Part shown: positions 40,928-48,804 of the stretch, piece after piece | Numbering within the stretch: position 1 is the first letter of the stretch | Layout of the letters: every line of letters starts with the position of its first letter | Source of the DNA: Candidatus Wallbacteria bacterium | Lineage (GTDB): Bacteria > Muiribacteriota > UBA6191 > JACPRK01 | Direction of reading: 5' to 3' | Assembly: GCA_016213845.1 (NCBI GenBank) | Contig: JACQZN010000025.1 | Coordinates: 1-48,804 of the forward strand | DNA: 48,804 bases | The notes under the pieces: model-generated | Database searches by the model: none | Seen by the model: the letters and a program-made list of their open reading frames with translations, nothing else | What the model was told of the DNA's origin: nothing | Program-made: the position numbers and the translations under genes

Positions 40928-42478
40928 CTAGCCAGCCACCTTGTACTGGACCCGGAACTGCACTCGCGACGGGTTCTCCGGCGAGGGGCCCGATTCGGTC
41001 TTGCGCACTCCGCTGAAGAACTGGGACTTCTTGATCGACTCCGTGATCTGATCGGCTTCGTCATTGCTGTTGGCGTCGGCAACGATCGTCACCAGACCGC
41101 TCTCGACCACGAAGGTCCGCAGCGTGAAGGAGGAGCCCTTCGGCAACTGCCGGCTCATCTCATTGAGGATGCCGATGTTGCTGACCGGCCCCTTCCGCAG
41201 GACTCCCAGCCGGCGCTGGGCTTCGCGCGTTGCGACTTCCAGTGCGTCGGAGGCTACCTTCTTGCGCCCTCGGGCCTCGTTGGCCTTGTTGAGCGCTTCC
41301 AGCTCGGACTGGATGCGGGCGGCCAGCGCCGTGCTCTCGGCCTCCAGAGTGCGAACTTGCCACAGCTGCAGGACCACGAAGGCCAGTGCGGCCACCAGCG
41401 CGCAGGTCACGGCCGTCGAGATCTTCTGCCGGTGGTACTTCCAGAAGGAGCGGCCTTCCTTGAAGAAATCGACCGAGATCTCGCCCGCGGCGGCCTTGAA
41501 CGGACTGACCAGGTCCCTGCCGGCCAGCGCGACGCCGTAGGCTCCGGCGTAGCGGCCCAGGTCCTCGCCCAGCTCCCTGGGCAGGGCGGCCGGGCGGTCG
41601 CAACGCGCGGGTGCGGCAGGCACGGCCAGCTTGTCGGAGAGCCGCTTGGCGAAGCCCGGGACGCGCGCGCCGCCGCCGGTCAAAACCACGCGCGTGACGG
41701 GCGAAGCGCCGGTCGCCTCGAAGGAGCGGAAAGTGAACTGAATCTGCCCGATGAGTCGATCGATCGCGGCCGTGAGCGCCGCCCGCTCCTGGGGCCGCTC
41801 GCCCTCCGGCTGCGCCAGCACTTCGTGCTTGAGTGCCTCGGCGGTCCCGGGTTCGAGGCCCAGTGCCTTGGCCAGCGACTTGGTGAGCGACTCGCCGCCG
41901 AGGTCCAGACATCTCGAGAACGCCAGCCGCCGGTCCCTGAGGATCTCCACCGCGGTCTTGGTGTGTCCGACGTCCACGACCGCGACGGTGCCCGCGCCCA
42001 GGTCGCCGAGCTCCAGAAGCGCGTTCACTACGGCGTAGCTATCCACCTGGTGCAGGGCGTCAGAGCGGCCCGCGCTGGCGTAGACGGGCTCCAGCTGCCG
42101 GAAGTCCTGGTGGCTCACGGCGAAGACCAGCACTTCGCTGCCGCCGTCCGCTCGCTTGTCGTCGACCACGTAGTAGTCGACGTAGCCCTTGTCGAGCGTG
42201 AACGGTAGCTGGCTCTCGGCCTCGAACGGCACCACCTTGGCCAGCTGCGCCGGATCGCGGAAGGGGAGCGTGAGCGCGCGTGTAACCAGCACGCGGCGGT
42301 CAATGGAGAGCGCCACCAGGTCGAAGGCTCCGCGTGTGGCGGCGGCAACGGCGTCTTCCAGCTTCCCCGCGCCTACCGGATGGCAGGCGGCCGCAGTGAC
42401 TCGCGACTTGAAGAGGCCGGCCTCCAGGAGGACCGTCTTCACTTCGTAGGTCCCGATGTCGACTCCGAGGACCTTCAC
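40928..42478 (-). CDS. gspL: GspL-type PilM-PilN fusion, T2SS platform
   Basis: 516 residues, GTG start overlapping the gspK stop (GTGA). The actin-like part keeps three nucleotide-site motifs: DIGTYEVKT (7-15), DVGHTKTAVEIL (169-180) and TGGGARVPGFAKRL (267-280), so it looks PilM-like with an intact ATP site, whereas classical GspL has lost these. Membrane segment about 353-373, coiled coil (378-425), C-terminal ferredoxin-like domain (about 430-515). It links the GspE ATPase to GspM. Closest alternative: pilM-pilN of a second T4P-like system. The gene order gspK > L > M and the GspC downstream of gspE point to T2SS. Confidence 0.8.
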   Translation of the reverse strand: MKVLGVDIGTYEVKTVLLEAGLFKSRVTAAACHPVGAGKLEDAVAAATRGAFDLVALSIDRRVLVTRALTLPFRDPAQLAKVVPFEAESQLPFTLDKGYVDYYVVDDKRADGGSEVLVFAVSHQDFRQLEPVYASAGRSDALHQVDSYAVVNALLELGDLGAGTVAVVDVGHTKTAVEILRDRRLAFSRCLDLGGESLTKSLAKALGLEPGTAEALKHEVLAQPEGERPQERAALTAAIDRLIGQIQFTFRSFEATGASPVTRVVLTGGGARVPGFAKRLSDKLAVPAAPARCDRPAALPRELGEDLGRYAGAYGVALAGRDLVSPFKAAAGEISVDFFKEGRSFWKYHRQKISTAVTCALVAALAFVVLQLWQVRTLEAESTALAARIQSELEALNKANEARGRKKVASDALEVATREAQRRLGVLRKGPVSNIGILNEMSRQLPKGSSFTLRTFVVESGLVTIVADANSNDEADQITESIKKSQFFSGVRKTESGPSPENPSRVQFRVQYKVAG

Positions 42479-43548
42479 TGCTCTCTCCAGTAGAGGTAGC
42501 GCATCTGGTCGATCTCGCGCTGTACGACCGTCTCGACCAGCCCCTCGTAGGAGCCGAGCTTCGCCTTGACGCGGATGCGCAGCAGAGTGCTCTTTGTGCC
42601 GAGAAAGCGGGCCGCGCGCGCCAGCGCTCCGGAGTCGACGGTGCTCATCGCCGCGGAGATGCCGCCCGGATCGCGGATCGGGCGGCTGGCGATCAGCTTC
42701 GTCACCAGCTCCTGGCGGCTGGGGCTCTCGAAGATGCCCGGCACGGCGGCCAAGACCTCGGGAGAGGCCGAGTTGACGTTCACGATGGGAGACGCTCCGT
42801 GGATGGTCACGAGCTCCTTGATGGCGAGCGAGCCCGGCATCGTGTCGCTGCTTGGGACCCCATCCATCATCGAACGATCCATGTGCCTCACGAGCATGAG
42901 TTCGTCAATCGACTCGAGCGGGCCGTTGCGCGCGCGGTAGCTGGGAGTTCGCTCGCTGTAGTAGCTCGACTCGGCGCCCTCGGGCCGTGAGTTGGCGTCC
43001 TTGTCGAGCCAGTCCAGGATCGAGTTGGCGAGCTGCATGCTGACGTCGTCGGCGGCGGTGGTGTCGCTGAAGACGAGCTTCTTGCGTTTGCGCACGTTGG
43101 CGACCCGCAGCAGGTTCAGGAGGAAGTCGGGGGCCTGTTCGGCGGCGTTCAGGTTGAAGCGGCCCAGCTCGTCGCGGATGGCGACGCTGACGCTGCCGTT
43201 CTCGAGCGGCATGCCGGCGGCCTCGCTGGCTCGCAAGAGCAGATAGACTTCCTCGATCTTCGACGGGCTTCCGCCGGCCTCGGCGAGCTTGGCCTGCCAG
43301 TTCAGGTCCGGCAGGAAGGTGTAGCTGCCGGTGAACTGAGGGTCGAGCTTCAAGAGCGTGATGGCGAGGTTCAACCCGGCCTGCGCCAATTGCAGCGCTC
43401 GGAAGCGGTCGACGTCTTTGCGGGAGATGGCCAGGTTGGAGGCGACGAGGTCGTGGAAGCTGTAGGCCATCGTCGACAGCAGGATCAAGATCGAGAGCAC
43501 GATCAGGATGGCAATGCCGCTGCGATCACGTCGCCGCAGAGGGGTCAT
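42475..43548 (-). CDS. gspK: GspK-like minor pseudopilin
   Basis: 357 residues from ATG 43548, which overlaps the gspJ stop. Leader MTPLRRRDRSG cleaved after Gly11, then IAILIVLSILILLSTMAYSFHDL without Glu at +5, the GspK hallmark. The long alpha/beta domain includes RFRALQLAQAGLNLAI, ELGRFNLNAAEQ and VNVNSASPEVLAAVPGIF, a helix-hairpin-helix-type phrase usual in GspK. GspK caps the pseudopilus tip with GspI and GspJ. An upstream in-frame extension to 43848 lies inside gspJ and is not used. Confidence 0.88.
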   Translation of the reverse strand: MTPLRRRDRSGIAILIVLSILILLSTMAYSFHDLVASNLAISRKDVDRFRALQLAQAGLNLAITLLKLDPQFTGSYTFLPDLNWQAKLAEAGGSPSKIEEVYLLLRASEAAGMPLENGSVSVAIRDELGRFNLNAAEQAPDFLLNLLRVANVRKRKKLVFSDTTAADDVSMQLANSILDWLDKDANSRPEGAESSYYSERTPSYRARNGPLESIDELMLVRHMDRSMMDGVPSSDTMPGSLAIKELVTIHGASPIVNVNSASPEVLAAVPGIFESPSRQELVTKLIASRPIRDPGGISAAMSTVDSGALARAARFLGTKSTLLRIRVKAKLGSYEGLVETVVQREIDQMRYLYWREQ

Positions 43549-44291
43549 CGCTGCCCCCCTCGTTCCAGCGGCGGGTAGGGCGACGGCGGCGGCACCATGG
43601 CGCCCGGCGGAACCTGGCCGGCCGGGACCGGCGGCGGCACCTGCGCGCCTGCGAAAGGATTCTGCTGCTGCATCGTCCGGCGGGCGGGGTCGGCCGTGAC
43701 GCGGATGGCGACGGTGACGGTGTCGTCGACGTCGCCGTTGTCTCCTCCGACGGTGTACTTGACGCGGACCAGCCTGGGGAGGCTCTTCTTGAGCGAGAAG
43801 TCCCAGGCCGAGTTCCACGTGGAGCCGTCGTGGTAGTCGAACTCCCACTTCTTGACTGCCGGCAGGAGCTCCTGGACGCCCTTTTCCTTGGGGGAGGAGT
43901 CGGTGAGGAAGTAGTAGGGGTGGGCGAGGATGTAGTGCTCGTCCCGGGAGGTCTGGGCGAACTCCACCCAGGTGACCTGGCTGGCTGGGGCCTTTTCGGT
44001 CGACGGGATGGTGAAGGGGGCCGAGAGCGTAGTGAAGGAGAGCTTGCGGCCCTCACCCTTGAAGTTGGCCTTGCGGTTGGTCTGCTCGTACGGGGTGATG
44101 CCCTGGACGGCGGTGATGAAGCTGCGGCGCAGGAAAATGATGCGCATGAAGACGTCGAAGCGGCCCATGACGCGGGCCATGGAGCGGCTGGCGGTGGCGT
44201 AGCAAGCCCAGGTCGTGACGAGCAGGACGGAGAGGAGCGCGGAGGCAATCAACAGCTCCAGGATGGTGAAGCCGCGGCGTGCGTCCCTCAC
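43545..44291 (-). CDS. gspJ: GspJ-like minor pseudopilin
   Basis: 248 residues; GTG start overlapping gspI (GTGA). Leader MRDARRG cleaved after Gly7, then FTILELLIASALLSVLLVTTWACY with Glu at +5. The C-terminal domain includes FTTLSAPFTIPSTEKAPASQVTWVEFA, WEFDYHDGSTWNSAWDF and LVRVKYTVGGDNGDVDDTVTVAIRV, typical of GspJ strand pairs. It ends in a Pro/Gln-rich tail (VPPPSPYPPLERGG). Part of the tip complex with GspI and GspK. Confidence 0.88.
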   Translation of the reverse strand: MRDARRGFTILELLIASALLSVLLVTTWACYATASRSMARVMGRFDVFMRIIFLRRSFITAVQGITPYEQTNRKANFKGEGRKLSFTTLSAPFTIPSTEKAPASQVTWVEFAQTSRDEHYILAHPYYFLTDSSPKEKGVQELLPAVKKWEFDYHDGSTWNSAWDFSLKKSLPRLVRVKYTVGGDNGDVDDTVTVAIRVTADPARRTMQQQNPFAGAQVPPPVPAGQVPPGAMVPPPSPYPPLERGGQR

Positions 44292-44698
44292 GGCTTCACC
44301 TTCTCGATCTCGCGGTCGGGGATGTAGCTGATGACCTCCACGCGCCGCACGGGCTTGCGGCCCCAGGTGACCTCGACCTCCAGGCGGCGCAGGCCCGGCA
44401 CGACCGGGACCAGCGGCTCCAGGGTCACCTTTTCGACGCGGTACTTCCAGCGGTAGCCGGGGAACTTCTCGAAGGCGCCGTCCTTGTAGTCGCCGATGCC
44501 GACGCCGGTGCGGGCGGTCCGCAGCTCGGTGAACTTCTCCTGGGCGAGGAAGCCGGCGATGACGGTCTCCTGGGCGACGCGGTACATCTCGACGGAGTGG
44601 AAGATGCTGGTGAGCAGCACGACCAGGCTGGAGCCCAGGATGCCGAGGGCGATCATGATCTCGAGCAGGGTGAAGCCGTTTCGCCTGGTGCGGCTCAT
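44288..44698 (-). CDS. gspI: GspI-like minor pseudopilin
   Basis: 136 residues. Leader MSRTRRNG cleaved after Gly8, then FTLLEIMIALGILGSSLVVLL with Glu at +5, a canonical class III prepilin. The globular part is small: ETVIAGFLAQEKFTELRTARTG, EKFPGYRWKYRVEKVTLEPL, LRRLEVEVTWGRKPVRR. The length and WKYRVEKV strand fit GspI. It overlaps gspF and gspJ by ATGA and GTGA. No gspG (major pseudopilin) or gspH stands before it, where they are often found. Confidence 0.88.
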   Translation of the reverse strand: MSRTRRNGFTLLEIMIALGILGSSLVVLLTSIFHSVEMYRVAQETVIAGFLAQEKFTELRTARTGVGIGDYKDGAFEKFPGYRWKYRVEKVTLEPLVPVVPGLRRLEVEVTWGRKPVRRVEVISYIPDREIEKVKP

Positions 44699-45897
44699 AC
44701 GGCGGTCTTGTTCAGCTCGTAGATGGGCAGGAGGACGGCCAGCACGATGAAGCCGACGGTGAAGCCCATGGCGACGATGATGACGGGTTCCAGAAGCGAG
44801 GTCAGCATCTCGATGGTGCTCTCGACCTCGCGGTCATAGTCGTCGGCGAGCCGGAGCAGCATACGCTCGAGCTGGCCGCTCTTCTGGCCTGCGGAGATCA
44901 TGTCGAGCACCATTGACGGGAAGAGGCCCGACTGCCGCAGCGGCTGGGCGAGGGAGGCGCCCTGGCTGACCGACTTCCTGGTCTGTTCGAGCGCTTCGGC
45001 GATGACGACGTTGACGACGACGTTCTGGACGATCTCGAGTGCCTGGAGAATCGGGACGCCGCTCTGAAGGAGGATGCCGAGAGTGCGGACGAAGCGGCTG
45101 ATGGCGATCTTGTTGAAGAGGGTGCCGAAGACCGGCATGGCCAGCTTGAAGCCGTCCCAGGTGCGGGTTCCGGACTCGGTGCGGGCCCAGCGGACGAAGG
45201 CGGCATAGGCCGCGACGAAGGCCGTGAGCACCGCCCACCAGTAGCCGGCGAGGAAGTCGCTGGTGCCGAGAAGGAGAGTGGTGGGAAGCGGCAGCTCCTT
45301 GTTGGCGGAGGTGAAGAGGATTGTCAGCTGGGGGACGATGTAGACGAGCAGGAAGGCGACGATGGCGGCGCCGACGAGCGTCATCAGGACCGGGTAGGCA
45401 AGGGCGGTGATGATCTTGCCCTTGAGGGCTTCACGCTTGTCGAGGTAGTCGGCGAGCTGGAAGAGGATGTCCTCGAGCTTTCCGCTCTTTTCGCCGGCCT
45501 TGACGGTGCTTACGAACATGGCGCTGAACATCTCGGGGAAGAGCCCGAGAGCGCCGGAGAGAGGGGAGCCTTCGCGGACCTTCTCGCGGACCTGGATGAC
45601 GACCTCGCGCATCATCATGTGATCGATCGATTCGCCGATGGAGGAGAGCGCCTCGATCATCGGGAAGCCGGCGGCCGTGAGGGTTGCGAGGTTGCGAGTG
45701 AAGATGGCGATCTCCTTGGCGGAGATGCGGTCGAAGAGGCCGGCGGAGGGGGAGGAGCGGGAGCCCGCGGAAAGCTCGGTCGGGTAGAGGCCCATCCCGC
45801 GGAGCTTCTTGCGGGCGTCGTCCTCGGCGTCGGCGTCGATGACGCCGGAGGCCGGCTTTCCGGTGCGGTCGAGGGCCTTGTACTGGTAGACGGGCAT
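44695..45897 (-). CDS. gspF: T2SS inner-membrane platform protein GspF
   Basis: 400 residues. N-terminal MPVYQYKALDRTGKPASGVIDADAEDDARKKL, first cytoplasmic T2SF domain (about 60-185) with NLATLTAAGFPMIEAL and RVREGSPLSGALGLFPEMFSAMFVSTVKAGEKSGKLEDIL, a membrane pair (about 165-220), second T2SF domain (about 265-390) with LLQSGVPILQALEI and ISAGQKSGQLERMLLRLADDYDREVESTI, and a last segment near the C-terminus. GspF/PilC spans the membrane three times and contacts GspE. PilC of the T4P would be very similar, but the operon settles it. Confidence 0.92.
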   Translation of the reverse strand: MPVYQYKALDRTGKPASGVIDADAEDDARKKLRGMGLYPTELSAGSRSSPSAGLFDRISAKEIAIFTRNLATLTAAGFPMIEALSSIGESIDHMMMREVVIQVREKVREGSPLSGALGLFPEMFSAMFVSTVKAGEKSGKLEDILFQLADYLDKREALKGKIITALAYPVLMTLVGAAIVAFLLVYIVPQLTILFTSANKELPLPTTLLLGTSDFLAGYWWAVLTAFVAAYAAFVRWARTESGTRTWDGFKLAMPVFGTLFNKIAISRFVRTLGILLQSGVPILQALEIVQNVVVNVVIAEALEQTRKSVSQGASLAQPLRQSGLFPSMVLDMISAGQKSGQLERMLLRLADDYDREVESTIEMLTSLLEPVIIVAMGFTVGFIVLAVLLPIYELNKTAV

Positions 45898-45957
45898 GGG
45901 GGTCGCCGGCGCGCGGGCGTCAGGCCGCGTGCGGGTCCGGGCGCGGCGTGCGCGGGC

Positions 45958-46836
45958 TCACTCGATGACGTACTTGAGCGTGACGGGGCGCTGGTCCCGG
46001 ATGACGGTCACCTCGACGTTGGTGCTGTTCTTGAAGATGTTGTAGAGCTGGAAGGCGCTCTGGACGTTGTCGATCTTCTGGCCGTTGACGAAGCGGAGGA
46101 TGTCGCCGTTGGTCATGCCGACCTGGTCGACAAAGCTGCCGGGGCGGATGTTGGTGACGAGGAAGCCGGAAGGCTGGCCGCCGTCGTAGTACGGCTGAAT
46201 GCGCATGGTGCCGAGGAGGCCGGCCAGGTCCTGGAGGTGCTTGTCCACTTCGCCTCGGGGGACCTTTCGGGTCTCGATGCTGTCCGGGACGGGGACCTCG
46301 GGCTGGGCGTTGAAGACCTGTGCGGGTGGGGGCGGGGGTGCCAGCGAGGCGACCTGTGCGGGGGCTTGGGGCTGAGGGCCGCCCCAGTCCTTGAAGTCGA
46401 CCTCGATGGTGGAGGTCTTCTGCTTGTAGCGGAGGGTGGCCTTGTTGCGCTGGACGTCGAGGACGGTGGCCTGCTCCCAGATGCCGCCGACCTTGACGGC
46501 CTCCTGCTTGCCGTCCTTCTCGAGGAACGCGAGGGAGGCCTCGGGGGAGCCCGCCATCGTGCCGAGGAGCTTGAAAGGGATTCGCTCGGGTGGGGGCGGC
46601 GGGGGAGGCGGGGCGGGGGCGGATGGCGGGGGGGGAGGGGCCGGCGCGACGGGTGGTGGCGGCGGCGGGCGGTCGACGGGGACGCCGAAGGGGTTGGCCT
46701 CGATGATCTCCTTGCTGCCGCTGGGACCGGTGTCCGGGGCCGGCGGAGCGGGCTGCGCGCCGGACGCGGCGGGCCAGGGCGCGGCGAGCGCCAGGGCCAA
46801 CAAGAGCGAGCGGATATTTCGGGTCCAGGGGTGCAC
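45958..46836 (-). CDS. gspC: GspC-like T2SS protein with PDZ domain
   Basis: 292 residues from GTG 46836, 4 nt after the gspE stop. An N-terminal hydrophobic segment (about 9-27) acts as signal anchor. A long proline-rich linker (about 30-85, several PPPPPP runs) follows, then a GspC homology region (about 86-150, RIPFKLLGTMAGSPEASLAFLEKDGKQEAVKVGGIW). The C-terminal PDZ domain (about 205-290) has GFLVTNIRPGSFVDQVGMTNGDILRFVNGQ. GspC bridges the inner-membrane platform to the secretin GspD. The secretin gene does not follow here. The 60-nt gap before gspF has no clear promoter. Confidence 0.85.
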   Translation of the reverse strand: MHPWTRNIRSLLLALALAAPWPAASGAQPAPPAPDTGPSGSKEIIEANPFGVPVDRPPPPPPVAPAPPPPPSAPAPPPPPPPPERIPFKLLGTMAGSPEASLAFLEKDGKQEAVKVGGIWEQATVLDVQRNKATLRYKQKTSTIEVDFKDWGGPQPQAPAQVASLAPPPPPAQVFNAQPEVPVPDSIETRKVPRGEVDKHLQDLAGLLGTMRIQPYYDGGQPSGFLVTNIRPGSFVDQVGMTNGDILRFVNGQKIDNVQSAFQLYNIFKNSTNVEVTVIRDQRPVTLKYVIE

Positions 46837-46840
46837 GGGC

Positions 46841-48520
<1,680 letters not shown>

Positions 48521-48589
48521 CGCGTCCTGTAATTTACACCGCGATCGCCGCCGTGCCAATTGAGGCGTGGAGACGGAGCCCCGGGAAGT

Positions 48590-48692
48590 GAGGCTCGAGG
48601 CTCGAGAAGTGAGGCTTGAGAAGGGAGCCTCAACCCTCGAGCCTCAACCCTCGAGCCTCAGGCCTCAAGCCTCAAGCCTCAGAGGCTGTGAA
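48590..48692. repeat. Thirteen contiguous GAG/CTC heptamers ending in the AGAGGCTGTGAA motif
   Basis: Perfect 7-nt register from 48590 to 48680: first five GAGNNNN units (GAGGCTC, GAGAAGT, GAGGCTT and similar), then eight NNNNCTC units (GAGCCTC, AACCCTC, AGGCCTC, AAGCCTC). The last unit runs straight into TCAGAGGCTGTGAA (48679-48692), the motif also at 9567-9580 in the opposite orientation. The 70 nt between the gspE start and the array, and 48693-48804, show no gene or site I recognise. Confidence 0.92.
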
Positions 48693-48804
48693 AAAATCGC
48701 CCCTTTCTCAAGCCGGGCCATGGACAGGATCCGCTCGGCGTGGGATCATCGCTGCGGAGGTTCGACAGCGAGGAGAGCGGCATGCAGGGCGATTCTGATC
48801 GGCA

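Noticed and set aside
48616..48798. 60-codon ORF at the right edge
   Set aside because: Its first half is translated heptamer repeat, no Shine-Dalgarno, no similarity recognised.
48681..48804. GAGGCTGTGAAAAAAT as an insertion sequence end
   Set aside because: No transposase or matching inverted end in the window; the shared motif is reported only as an array border.

Overview
The window is GC-rich chromosomal DNA from a Gram-negative, diderm bacterium. This is shown by an Omp85/BamA assembly protein, LpxK (lipid A 4'-kinase), several lipobox or signal-peptide proteins, a type II secretion (T2SS) operon and type IV pilus (T4P) genes. Gene density is high, with many ATGA/GTGA stop-start overlaps, and TGA, TAG and TAA are all used as stops. 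I see no rRNA, tRNA, phage, transposase or CRISPR array. The mix (FabL-type enoyl reductase, split T4P loci, PilM-PilN fusions, large TIG/Ig lipoprotein) would suit Acidobacteriota or another deep diderm lineage, but the sequence alone does not fix the phylum.

Layout. Positions 1-4731 (minus): a T4P alignment-subcomplex operon, pilMN fusion > pilO-like > pilP-like > large TIG/Ig lipoprotein that runs off the left edge. Positions 4818-14710: surface-polysaccharide and pilus genes: GT4, a methyltransferase broken by one in-frame TGA, a lipoprotein, PilB, GT2, a second methyltransferase, RmlB and two more GT4 enzymes. Positions 14757-23351: housekeeping and accessory genes (secreted protein, AI-2E/PerM transporter, HflX, OB-fold-like protein, divergent cold-shock protein, FabL, histidine kinase plus receiver, methyltransferase, CopZ-like chaperone, membrane protein). 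Positions 23668-27334: BamA-like protein with an EF-hand-like loop, then two tandem paralogous secreted proteins. Positions 27518-31046: three overlapping minor pilin genes (PilV/PilW/PilX-like), the last very large. Positions 31190-39756: ABC-F ATPase, ECF sigma factor with FecR-like anti-sigma, glycine-rich secreted protein, chemoreceptor-like protein, Nudix hydrolase, LpxK and a stand-alone tandem MshEN-like protein. Positions 39844-48520 (minus): T2SS operon gspE-C-F-I-J-K-L-M followed by a cobalamin adenosyltransferase.

How it fits together. The window encodes large parts of two related envelope machines, a T4P (PilB, PilMN, PilO, PilP, minor pilins) and a T2SS. Both use a PilM-PilN-type fused inner-membrane protein. 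PilB and a small stand-alone protein keep MshEN-type cyclic-di-GMP-binding signatures, whereas the T2SS GspE has lost them. Major pilin/GspG, GspH and secretin/GspD are not in the window.

The least expected signal is non-coding: arrays of perfect 7-bp-period repeats whose units share the anchor GAGNNNN (or its complement) but differ in the other four bases, lying against gene ends at four places. Two of them abut the same 14-nt motif. Several promoters sit so close to start codons that leaderless or very short-leader mRNAs are likely.
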